Origin: JAPLXD01 sp041662765
GTDB lineage: Bacteria; Patescibacteriota; Minisyncoccia; Moranbacterales; UBA11712
NCBI GenBank assembly: GCA_041662765.1
Contig: JBAZRT010000042.1
Span: 1-5,827 of the forward strand
DNA length: 5,827 nucleotides
Direction of reading: 5' to 3'
Part shown: one piece after another, positions 1-4,699 of the stretch
Layout of the letters: the number at the start of each line of letters is the position of its first letter
How positions within the stretch are numbered: the first letter of the stretch is position 1
Notes under the pieces: generated by a model
Told to the model about the DNA's origin: nothing
The model's input: the letters and a program-made list of their open reading frames with translations, nothing else
Database searches by the model: none
Program-made: the position numbers and the translations under genes

Positions 1-1022
1 CACGAACTATGTTTTGAATTCAATTTATAGAAGTTTACGCCCACATCAGCGATCCATTTGCGGACGTTTTCCTCGCCATGTCCGGCGCAACTTGAGCCGC
101 ATTTCCAGGAAATCATTTCGGCGGGGTTTGAAATGCCCTGCGCTACGAGCTTGTTGATCTTTTTCCCGACAACTTGGATCGCATGCTCAGGGGAAGTAAA
201 GCAGGAATATCCTGAAGCAGTTGTGTTTTCCGGTCCGCGGTATCCCCAATAGTTGTGGCAATCGTTCCCAGCGGCGTCGTGGGGAGCATAGACTCCGAAT
301 TTGCTTTCCTTCATGGCGATTCCGACGATGAAGGCGGCAACAATGCGCGGCTGCTTGGCAATGTATGGAGCCATATCTTCCATCGGCTTGCCTTTAACAT
401 AAGGCAGAATTTCTTTGGTGAAGTCTATGTTCTTTTCGTCGTCTATTCTCGCGATGAGGTTCATGATGACATCTTCGTCAGCGAGCTGGAGGGAATTGTC
501 GGAGTTGTTGTTTTCATCTGGAGTTATCCCGTCGGTTCTGTCGCCTGCCACGCCCAAAACAATTCCGCCTGAATTTTTCAGTTCTTCGGCAACGGCTGAA
601 CGGCCAAAATTCTTTTGGAAGATATAGGAAAAGGAGAAGGCAACCATCGATATGATCAGAAGACAGGCGGAAAATTTCAAATTTCCGATCATAAAAAGAG
701 GGGAAGACAAACGGCTTTTCCAGTTGGAGATATTTGAAGATTTTTCTTTTTCGGACTTTGGAGCGATTCCGTCGAGGACGGCAAGCGGGCTGATCTTGTA
801 TTTGATGTGGCAGCCTTTTTTGATTTGGAAATTTTTGCCGAAGTTTTGGACGATATTTGAAGGCAGGCCATTTTCAAAATATTCCCGCCGTCCGTCGGCG
901 TGAATGATTGTAGCTCCAAGAGAATTGTTTTGTATTTTTCGAAGATATTCCCGGGCCTTTTCGCGGGAATGGAAGGTGTATTTGTATTGAGGCCTGTTGC
1001 GAAAGTCGACGAAACAGAACAT
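1..1022 (-). CDS. Membrane-anchored glucosaminidase-like peptidoglycan hydrolase, partial (C-terminus off the left edge)
   Basis: The frame is open from ATG at 1020-1022 to the window edge, giving 340 residues with no stop. Residues 1-90 are charged and probably cytoplasmic. A membrane segment lies at about 117-135 (FSACLLIISMVAFSFSYIF). A low-complexity Asn/Asp linker follows, and an enzymatic domain starts near 190. That domain carries AMKESKFG with Glu239, then NYWGYRG at 257-263. This order resembles the ESxxG catalytic glutamate and the NxFGxK segment of GH73/FlgJ-like N-acetylglucosaminidases, which cut the peptidoglycan glycan backbone. Several cysteines (C256, C277, the CGSSC stretch) suggest disulfides outside the cell. 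The start is supported by AGGA ten bases upstream and a promoter at 1058-1086. The glutamate assignment is by motif only; a lysozyme-like transglycosylase is the main alternative. The function of the N-terminal domain is unknown. Confidence 0.72.
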   Translation of the reverse strand, partial: MFCFVDFRNRPQYKYTFHSREKAREYLRKIQNNSLGATIIHADGRREYFENGLPSNIVQNFGKNFQIKKGCHIKYKISPLAVLDGIAPKSEKEKSSNISNWKSRLSSPLFMIGNLKFSACLLIISMVAFSFSYIFQKNFGRSAVAEELKNSGGIVLGVAGDRTDGITPDENNNSDNSLQLADEDVIMNLIARIDDEKNIDFTKEILPYVKGKPMEDMAPYIAKQPRIVAAFIVGIAMKESKFGVYAPHDAAGNDCHNYWGYRGPENTTASGYSCFTSPEHAIQVVGKKINKLVAQGISNPAEMISWKCGSSCAGHGEENVRKWIADVGVNFYKLNSKHSS

Positions 1023-1057
1023 TATTTGGTATTCCTTTTAAGCGATTAACTTATATT

Positions 1058-1086
1058 ATTATAGATGGAAGAAGTTATTCATGCAA
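1058..1086 (-). promoter_or_regulatory. Promoter for the wall-hydrolase gene
   Basis: On the minus strand, TTGCAT (1081-1086) and a perfect TATAAT (1058-1063) are separated by 17 bases. The predicted transcript starts near 1051, leaving a leader of about 29 nt that contains the AGGA site at 1033-1036. I see no strong terminator between the upstream peptidase stop (1114) and this promoter, so some readthrough is possible. Confidence 0.6.
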
Positions 1087-1113
1087 ACACGATTTATCAC
1101 CGAATTTCGCGGC

Positions 1114-1911
1114 CTATTTATACAAAACAAGCACTCTTTTTGCTCCCAAGTGGATATCCTGTGCGTTCCAATCGTGCATATTTTTCATGATCACGTCCTT
1201 TTTGTATGTATAAGATTCGCCTTTGCGCGTGCCCACGTCATTGGTGATGAAATTTTGCGCGTCATATCCTTTGATGACGAGCATATGGTAGACGGGACCC
1301 GGCGGGGTGAAATTTGGATTTCCAATATCACGTCCGGCGAGTGGCGCGACTACGGGATTCCCTGAGGCAACTTCAGCTTCGATATCAGCAAGCGTCGGAT
1401 CGTTGATTATTTTCGAACTTATCTTTCCGCCGAAATAGATATCGGTGACTCTCTTTATTTCAGCGACAGTATTGCTTTTGTAATCCCCCAGTTCTTTCTC
1501 TTCGAGTTTTTTGAAACTCATTAGTTCTTTTTCGAAAGCGTCTTTTGACGGTTTCTCGCCCAGCAGATACAATCCGGCATTGAGAACCGACGATTCCTCG
1601 CACATTTCTTCGTGGACTTTGTCCCAGTTGCCGAATGGCGCCTGGGAATAGAAGGGAATTTGAAGAAGAAATTTGGAAGGAATTTCGGGCACTGTTTCCT
1701 CGTTTTTTTCCGCCGAAATAGTTTTCGCTTCCTCACCTTTTTTCTCTTCGATCTTCACTTCTTTCTCTCTTTCTGTTTGGACAGGAATATTGTTTGCGGT
1801 CGGCGTTTCTTGCGGTCGGGTCGTTTTTTTTGCGGACAAAAAGAAATACGCGCAGAAAAGGAGACCGAGTATTGCGATTGAAAAAATTGTTCTTTTGAAG
1901 ATCCAAGCCAT
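1114..1911 (-). CDS. Membrane-anchored C39-like (papain-fold) cysteine peptidase
   Basis: This 265-residue protein has an N-terminal membrane segment at about 8-26 and a Lys/Glu-rich linker (30-75) that should place the rest outside the membrane. The catalytic domain starts near 80 with IPFYSQAPFGNW, where Gln90 is the probable oxyanion residue. It continues with EEMCEESS (nucleophile Cys104), then PVYHMLVIKGYD (His209) and NDVGTRKGE (Asn224/Asp225). This Cys-His-Asn/Asp order and spacing fits the Peptidase_C39_2-type family common in CPR genomes. C39 domains classically remove double-glycine leaders inside ABC exporters. With no transporter domain here, a free-standing surface protease or amidase is more likely, and its substrate is unknown. 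It lies 91 bp upstream of the wall hydrolase on the same strand. No Shine-Dalgarno sequence precedes ATG 1911; the -10 box is only six bases away, which suggests leaderless translation. Confidence 0.85.
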   Translation of the reverse strand: MAWIFKRTIFSIAILGLLFCAYFFLSAKKTTRPQETPTANNIPVQTEREKEVKIEEKKGEEAKTISAEKNEETVPEIPSKFLLQIPFYSQAPFGNWDKVHEEMCEESSVLNAGLYLLGEKPSKDAFEKELMSFKKLEEKELGDYKSNTVAEIKRVTDIYFGGKISSKIINDPTLADIEAEVASGNPVVAPLAGRDIGNPNFTPPGPVYHMLVIKGYDAQNFITNDVGTRKGESYTYKKDVIMKNMHDWNAQDIHLGAKRVLVLYK

Positions 1912-1917
1912 ACTATC

Positions 1918-1945
1918 AGTATATAACGAAGAGTTGTTAACACAA
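1918..1945 (-). promoter_or_regulatory. Promoter of the C39 peptidase gene, probably giving a leaderless mRNA
   Basis: TATACT occupies 1918-1923 on the minus strand and TTGTGT 1940-1945, with 16 bases between. The -10 box ends six bases before the ATG, so the usual start of transcription coincides with the A of the start codon. The -35 region abuts the T-tract of the upstream gene's terminator. Confidence 0.5.
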
Positions 1946-1975
1946 ATAAAAACAACCCCCGAATTGGGGATTGTT
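1943..1975 (-). terminator. Intrinsic terminator of the small zinc-ribbon gene
   Basis: Read on the minus strand, AACAATCCCC, a five-base loop and GGGGGTTGTT form a ten-pair stem with one G-U wobble. TTTATTTG follows. The stem begins 12 bases after the stop of the zinc-ribbon gene. Read on the plus strand the wobble becomes a C/A mismatch and no gene would use it. Confidence 0.8.
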
Positions 1976-1986
1976 TTTTGGTTCGA

Positions 1987-2217
1987 TTAGTACCGGTTTC
2001 TTTGACCGCCACCGCCACCGAATCCGCCTCTGTCTCCGCCGGAACTCTTGCGGCGATTCCGATTGCACTCCTGGCAGTAAATTCTGCCATAAGTGTCGTC
2101 ATCGCGCTTGGTCGGCTGGAAAGGCAGCTCCTTGATGTCCACTCCGCATTCGGTACATTTGAGACCGAGGTCGGTTACATCATTCATCTGCCGTTGAGGA
2201 CGATTTTGATAGTCCAT
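1987..2217 (-). CDS. Small CxxC/CxxC zinc-ribbon protein with glycine-rich RGG-like tail
   Basis: This 76-residue soluble protein has two CxxC knuckles, Cys21/Cys24 (KCTECG) and Cys48/Cys51 (YCQECN). They are 23 residues apart, as in a zinc ribbon binding one Zn2+. A basic stretch (NRNRRK) follows, and then a tail of Gly with Arg/Asp/Phe (RGGFGGGGG). Proteins of this design, with ELPF between the knuckles, recur in CPR genomes and have no assigned function as far as I know. The basic Gly-rich tail suggests nucleic-acid contact, as in RGG-tailed RNA-binding proteins, but that is inference. Initiation is weak: AGG at 2229-2231 lies 11 bases before the ATG. No clear promoter lies directly upstream, so transcription may come from the promoter beyond the GIY-YIG gene, 90 bp upstream. 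A terminator follows the stop. Confidence 0.82.
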   Translation of the reverse strand: MDYQNRPQRQMNDVTDLGLKCTECGVDIKELPFQPTKRDDDTYGRIYCQECNRNRRKSSGGDRGGFGGGGGQRNRY

Positions 2218-2244
2218 TTTTCGTTTCGCCTAATTTGTTAATAA

Positions 2245-2264
2245 TCCCCCGCCTTGGCGGGGAA
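2245..2264. repeat. GC-rich intergenic palindrome
   Basis: CCCCGCC (2247-2253) and GGCGGGG (2256-2262) can form a six- or seven-pair hairpin between the GIY-YIG stop and the zinc-ribbon start. On the minus strand the downstream sequence is ATTATTAAC rather than a run of T, so it is at best a weak terminator. It might instead be a processing or stabilising hairpin for a two-gene transcript. Confidence 0.5.
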
Positions 2265-2294
2265 TAGTTCTCACTTAGGCGACGACTTTTCTCA

Positions 2295-2314
2295 TCCCTC
2301 ACCACTTTTACTTT
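2295..2314 (+). repeat. Left arm of the 20-bp inverted repeat
   Basis: The arm starts TCCCTCACCAC and ends ACTTT, and is the exact reverse complement of 2561-2580. It contains the stop codon of the GIY-YIG gene (2308-2310), so the last codons and the start of the 3' UTR are part of the repeat. Confidence 0.93.
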
Positions 2315-2559
2315 AAACTTCCAGATAATCTTTTCTTTAGCTCCTGCGTCCCTCTTGCATGCCTTTTTAATGCTTTTTCTCTTTTATAAGCATCATATTT
2401 GCAAAAGAAAGCTTCGTAGTATCTAATTTCCCATGGACCTTTATGCTTTGTGTAACTTGATCTGTTTTTATTATGTTCTGAAATTCTTTTTCGCAGATCG
2501 CTGGTACAACCTATGTAAATCTCATTTCCCACGTTTTTAATGAGATAGACGTAATACAT
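2308..2559 (-). CDS. Single-domain GIY-YIG nuclease-family protein
   Basis: The 83-residue protein consists only of a GIY-YIG domain. The name-giving strands appear as YYVYL (2-6) and IYIG (14-17). CTSDLRKRISEHN follows, with Arg23 at the usual catalytic arginine position and His29 close behind. Glu49 in YYEAF fits the conserved region that follows. YKREKALKRHARG near 58-70 is the basic helix seen in YhbQ/UPF0213-like members. The fold cuts DNA using a single metal ion in homing enzymes, UvrC and Slx4-Slx1. Stand-alone short forms are abundant in CPR and their role (repair or mobility) is unsettled. The ATG lies one base inside the right inverted-repeat arm and has no Shine-Dalgarno sequence. 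In mRNA the two arms could pair and bury the initiation site. Confidence 0.9.
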   Translation of the reverse strand: MYYVYLIKNVGNEIYIGCTSDLRKRISEHNKNRSSYTKHKGPWEIRYYEAFFCKYDAYKREKALKRHARGTQELKKRLSGSLK

Positions 2560-2560
2560 A

Positions 2561-2580
2561 AAAGTAAAAGTGGTGAGGGA
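2561..2580 (-). repeat. Right arm of the 20-bp inverted repeat
   Basis: This arm is the exact inverted copy of 2295-2314. On the coding strand of the GIY-YIG gene it ends one base before the ATG and supplies the whole position where a ribosome-binding site would be expected, yet contains none. Confidence 0.93.
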
Positions 2581-2609
2581 CTAAACGCCTAATTCGATTA
2601 CTGCATATA

Positions 2610-2638
2610 ATATTATACCAAAATGGGGGAAATGTCAA
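2610..2638 (-). promoter_or_regulatory. Minus-strand promoter upstream of the GIY-YIG gene
   Basis: A consensus TTGACA lies at 2633-2638. TATAAT (2612-2617) follows at 15 bases, or TAATAT (2610-2615) at the preferred 17 bases. Transcription would start near 2604, giving a leader of about 45 nt that includes the right inverted-repeat arm. It may also serve the zinc-ribbon gene further down. It is back to back with the plus-strand promoter at 2650-2677. Confidence 0.6.
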
Positions 2639-2649
2639 TCTCGGCGAAC

Positions 2650-2677
2650 TTGCGATTATTTTCCCATATGCTAGCCT
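2650..2677 (+). promoter_or_regulatory. Shared-type promoter, copy 1
   Basis: TTGCGA (2650-2655), a 16-base spacer, then TGC-TAGCCT with the -10-like hexamer at 2672-2677 in an extended TGn context. The 33-base block 2647-2679 recurs at 3122-3154 with one mismatch. The predicted start is near 2684, which rules out the in-frame ATG at 2680 as the initiator of the following gene. Confidence 0.55.
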
Positions 2678-2699
2678 GAATGCGGAGAGCAGTACGCCC

Positions 2700-2715
2700 T
2701 TTTACAATTGAAAAA
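2700..2715 (+). promoter_or_regulatory. Leader palindrome, copy 1 (possible operator)
   Basis: TTTT-A-CAATTG-A-AAAA is symmetric apart from the two A positions and lies in the predicted leader. It recurs identically in the second plus-strand unit although the flanking leader sequence has diverged. This suggests a protein-binding site or a conserved RNA element. Confidence 0.4.
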
Positions 2716-2748
2716 AATAAATCCAAAAGGATAGAAAAGGAGACATCC

Positions 2749-3051
2749 GTGAGAAAAAAATTGAAAGCGAAAAGAGCACTTGGCTGGCTACTTAACTTTT
2801 GCGTAACTTTTTTTTCGGATAAGTTTGTCCTAAAGCGTTACGAAGAGGCGGGAATTGTATTGGGCGCCACGCTAAGTGACATGAATCCGGTTATGGGCGG
2901 TCAGTGTGACGAGCTCCAGAGTCTCTTTGACCGAAAAAATTTCTGGGAAAAAGAATGCAAAAGGCGCGGCTATAAAACCATGACGCAGGACGCATTTATG
3001 TGGCGGGGCGGCTGGGGAAAACCGCTGGAAGGATTTGGCGAGAAAGCATAA
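2749..3051 (+). CDS. Uncharacterised small basic protein
   Basis: I do not recognise this 100-residue protein. GTG at 2749 is chosen because AAAAGGAGA sits six bases upstream and because the promoter start near 2684 excludes the earlier ATG at 2680. The N-terminus is strongly basic (VRKKLKAKRALG). A short hydrophobic patch follows (WLLNFCVTFF, about 12-21), too short and interrupted to be a confident membrane span. The middle has a Cys (GGQCDEL) and a charged FWEKECKRRGY segment. The end is rich in Trp and Gly (MWRGGWGKP). It is a one-gene unit with its own promoter and strong terminator. It shares promoter and leader design with the next unit, so it is probably co-regulated with those genes. 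Confidence 0.65.
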   Translation: MRKKLKAKRALGWLLNFCVTFFSDKFVLKRYEEAGIVLGATLSDMNPVMGGQCDELQSLFDRKNFWEKECKRRGYKTMTQDAFMWRGGWGKPLEGFGEKA

Positions 3052-3073
3052 GAATAATTGATAAAAATATTAT

Positions 3074-3107
3074 GGCAGATTCCAGTGAGGATCTGCCTTT
3101 TTCTTTT
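3074..3107 (+). terminator. Intrinsic terminator after the 100-residue gene
   Basis: GGCAGATTC (3074-3082) pairs with GGATCTGCC (3089-3097), nine pairs with one G-T wobble around a six-base loop. TTTTTCTTTT follows at 3098-3107. This separates the first plus-strand unit from the second promoter 18 bases further on. Confidence 0.9.
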
Positions 3108-3124
3108 GCAATTTCTTCGAAAAC

Positions 3125-3152
3125 TTGCGATTATTTTCCCATGTGCTAGCCT
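3125..3152 (+). promoter_or_regulatory. Shared-type promoter, copy 2
   Basis: TTGCGA (3125-3130), 16 bases, then TGC-TAGCCT with the hexamer at 3147-3152. It repeats the promoter at 2650-2677 with a single base change inside the 33-base block. The predicted start is near 3159. Confidence 0.55.
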
Positions 3153-3181
3153 GATTGTGGAGGGGCCAGAGAGGTCGCTCT

Positions 3182-3197
3182 TTTTACAATTGAAAAA
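3182..3197 (+). promoter_or_regulatory. Leader palindrome, copy 2 (possible operator)
   Basis: Same TTTT-A-CAATTG-A-AAAA element as at 2700-2715. It is 27 bases after the promoter block here rather than 20, so the element and the promoter have been kept while the spacing and intervening bases changed. Confidence 0.4.
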
Positions 3198-3219
3198 ACT
3201 CTGAATGCAGGAGGTAGAT

Positions 3220-3462
3220 ATGGGAGTAAGAACTAGGATTGGCACTATGGGATTAACTAATCGATCCGGGTCGGTAGAACTGCCGGACGAAGTTATGCTT
3301 TGTTGTCCCCAATGTGGAACACCAGCCGCGGATAAAGGACAATGTCTGGTTCAATTTATCAAAGTTCCTAATCCGGAATCGAAAACTGGCATGGAAGTGC
3401 GATTGGATGTGGACTGCCGGTCCTGTGGCTGCTTCGGAAGGCCACCGGCCACGAAATTTTAA
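3220..3462 (+). CDS. Uncharacterised small Cys-rich putative zinc-ribbon protein
   Basis: The protein has 80 residues. ATG at 3220 is preferred over the in-frame ATG at 3205 because AGGAGG (3209-3214) sits five bases before it and overlaps the earlier candidate. Cysteines cluster in two knuckles, CCPQCG (C28, C29, C32) and DCRSCGC (C66, C69, C71). They are separated by a predicted beta-rich stretch with another Cys at 42. This is a typical zinc-ribbon layout with a 33-residue spacer. I see no enzymatic motif and no membrane segment. Its stop is 15 bases before the next gene, so the two form an operon. A role in binding nucleic acid or protein is possible, but nothing in the sequence proves it. 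Confidence 0.75.
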   Translation: MGVRTRIGTMGLTNRSGSVELPDEVMLCCPQCGTPAADKGQCLVQFIKVPNPESKTGMEVRLDVDCRSCGCFGRPPATKF

Positions 3463-3477
3463 GGAGAGGAGGACGAT

Positions 3478-3825
3478 ATGTCAGAACCAACACTTTTAAT
3501 GCTCGCGGATAAGGGTCTGGAAGGATTCACGATCCAGGAAATGACTGAAGTATTCAGGATAAATGATGATGGAGGGAAATCTAAGTCCCTTGGCTTCTTT
3601 AGAAATGAAAACATCGCCAAGGGATTTGCCAATTGCCAAACGGACGCTGACTGGCATCGGACCGGAAAATATTGGGTTCTGACAAACGGCAAGGTAGGTT
3701 TCCTGGTCGCCAAGGATCCTATTATTCTTTTGGACGACGAAAAGGCCGGGCTGGAAATAAAAGAAAAGGTGCTGGCCAAGCTCTCACCGGAGGAGCGGGA
3801 GGTTATATTCAAGCTATCCAGCTAG
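3478..3825 (+). CDS. Uncharacterised 115-residue protein, second gene of the operon
   Basis: Soluble, acidic-basic mixed protein that I cannot assign. It starts at ATG 3478 after a double purine-rich Shine-Dalgarno stretch (GGAGAGGAGG, 3463-3472). The N-terminal part (LEGFTIQEMTEVF) looks helical. The centre (GKYWVLTNGKVGFLV, about 64-78) looks like a beta hairpin. The end (EKVLAKLSPEEREVIFKL) is probably a helix. There is one Cys (53) and no signal peptide. Translation is likely coupled to the Cys-rich gene 15 bases upstream, and the intrinsic terminator follows 20 bases after the stop. Pairing with a zinc-ribbon protein suggests they act together, but the process is unknown. Confidence 0.72.
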   Translation: MSEPTLLMLADKGLEGFTIQEMTEVFRINDDGGKSKSLGFFRNENIAKGFANCQTDADWHRTGKYWVLTNGKVGFLVAKDPIILLDDEKAGLEIKEKVLAKLSPEEREVIFKLSS

Positions 3826-3841
3826 GGGTGTACATCCGACT

Positions 3842-4675
3842 TTAGGGTCGTGGATTTTGTTCCACGGCCCTGTTTTTTATTATCAAAAAAATTCCGAAGA
3901 AAATTATTCCCACCGAAAACCACTGTCCGATGGTGAGCGAGAGAAAAAACCAGTTGTTGTCCGGTTCTCTAAAAAACTCTGCGACAAATCGTGCCACTCC
4001 ATAACCTATCAAATAAAAAGAAGTGAGATAACCGACGGGAAATTTGTATTTTCGCAAACTCCACAAAATCACAAACAGCAAAATTCCTTCCAGAAACAAT
4101 TCATATAGTTGCGAAGGATGGCGGAGCTGGCCAAGGATGTCGAGCGGGAAATACATTCCCCAAAATTTTGTCGTGACGCGGCCATAGAGTTCGCCGTTCA
4201 AGAAATTTCCCAGCCGTCCGAAAGCATAGGCGAGGGGAACGGCGGGAACGAAGAGGTCGGAAAATTCCAGAAGCGGGATTTTTTTGGCGCGGCAGAAAAT
4301 ATAAAAGGTGATGATGATTCCGACGAGCCCGCCGAAATATGACATTCCGTATATTCCGATGTAGCGCCAGTGATTGAAAATATCAAAAGGCAGAAAAATT
4401 TGCGCCATATGGTTTTGGAAATATCCCCAGTCATAGATGAACGCGTCTCCGAGTCTTGCTCCAAGAAGCATTCCAACAATCGCCCACGGAAAAAAATCTT
4501 GGACAGTCTCAAATGAGATGTCTTTTTTTTCAGTTCGAATGCGATAGCGCAACAAATAATAGACGACTATAAAAGCGGCGAGGTACATGATTCCGTACCA
4601 CGAAATTTGTATCGGTCCGGCATGGAAGGCGATCGCGTTTATTTTCTCGGGCAGATGCTGCCAGGCTTGTAGCAT
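3842..4675 (-). CDS. lgt: Prolipoprotein diacylglyceryl transferase
   Basis: Lgt transfers diacylglycerol from phosphatidylglycerol to the lipobox cysteine of prolipoproteins at the cytoplasmic membrane. This 277-residue protein has the usual length and about seven membrane segments. Visible signatures are GARLGD (72-77), GRLGNFLNGELYGRVT (153-168; Arg154 matches E. coli Arg143), RHPSQLYE (185-192) and YGVARFVAEFFREPD (225-239; Tyr225 and Arg229 match E. coli Tyr235 and Arg239). The normal MSFHGG motif is MSYFGG (111-116), so the histidine at E. coli position 103 is Phe114 here. ATG 4675 has no Shine-Dalgarno sequence and lies six bases from TATACT, suggesting a leaderless mRNA. The last ten codons overlap the terminator of the convergent plus-strand operon. 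No separate minus-strand terminator is seen. Confidence 0.96.
   Translation of the reverse strand: MLQAWQHLPEKINAIAFHAGPIQISWYGIMYLAAFIVVYYLLRYRIRTEKKDISFETVQDFFPWAIVGMLLGARLGDAFIYDWGYFQNHMAQIFLPFDIFNHWRYIGIYGMSYFGGLVGIIITFYIFCRAKKIPLLEFSDLFVPAVPLAYAFGRLGNFLNGELYGRVTTKFWGMYFPLDILGQLRHPSQLYELFLEGILLFVILWSLRKYKFPVGYLTSFYLIGYGVARFVAEFFREPDNNWFFLSLTIGQWFSVGIIFFGIFLIIKNRAVEQNPRP
3845..3878 (+). terminator. Intrinsic terminator of the two-gene plus-strand operon, inside the lgt 3' end
   Basis: GGGTCGTGGA (3845-3854) pairs with TCCACGGCCC (3861-3870), ten pairs with one wobble and a six-base loop. TGTTTTTT follows. There is a T-tract only in the plus direction. The stem lies entirely within the last codons of lgt on the opposite strand, making the two units convergent and tightly packed. 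Confidence 0.88.
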
Positions 4676-4681
4676 GTTTCA

Positions 4682-4687
4682 AGTATA
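4682..4687 (-). promoter_or_regulatory. Putative -10 box of lgt
   Basis: TATACT on the minus strand ends six bases before the lgt ATG, the same arrangement as at the C39 peptidase gene. A -35 box is poor (TTCTTT near 4705-4710), and that position overlaps the T-tract of the upstream RNA's terminator. Readthrough from the stronger promoter at 4870-4897 could therefore contribute to lgt expression. Confidence 0.45.
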
Positions 4688-4699
4688 ATGTATTTTTTG

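Larger units (their letters stand above)
2295..2580. mobile_element. Candidate single-gene GIY-YIG cassette bounded by 20-bp inverted repeats
   Basis: The segment contains only the GIY-YIG gene. It is bounded by perfect 20-bp inverted repeats at 2295-2314 and 2561-2580. Outside both arms, in inverted orientation, lies TTAGGCG (2275-2281 on plus; its complement at 2586-2592), so the symmetry extends beyond the perfect core. No transposase is present; if it moves, it would rely on its own nuclease or on a helper. Mobility is an inference. The repeats themselves are directly visible. Confidence 0.45.

Noticed and set aside
1612..2241. Overlapping plus- and minus-strand frames of 70-115 codons over the peptidase and zinc-ribbon genes
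   Set aside because: They are shadows of the real genes, with Phe- or Arg-rich low-complexity translations, no family motifs and no initiation signals.
2680..2748. Extension of the 100-residue gene to the in-frame ATG at 2680
   Set aside because: This ATG lies at or before the predicted transcription start and directly after the repeated promoter block. The GTG at 2749 has a strong Shine-Dalgarno site.
2647..3198. Repeated blocks as a CRISPR array
   Set aside because: There are only two copies, separated by a whole gene and a terminator, and each copy is positioned as a promoter.
3205..3219. ATG at 3205 as start of the Cys-rich gene
   Set aside because: It overlaps the AGGAGG that serves the ATG at 3220 and has no ribosome-binding site of its own.
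3857..4512. Plus- and minus-strand alternative frames across lgt
   Set aside because: Lgt has full-length family signatures on the minus strand. The others have no recognisable motifs and would lie wholly within it.
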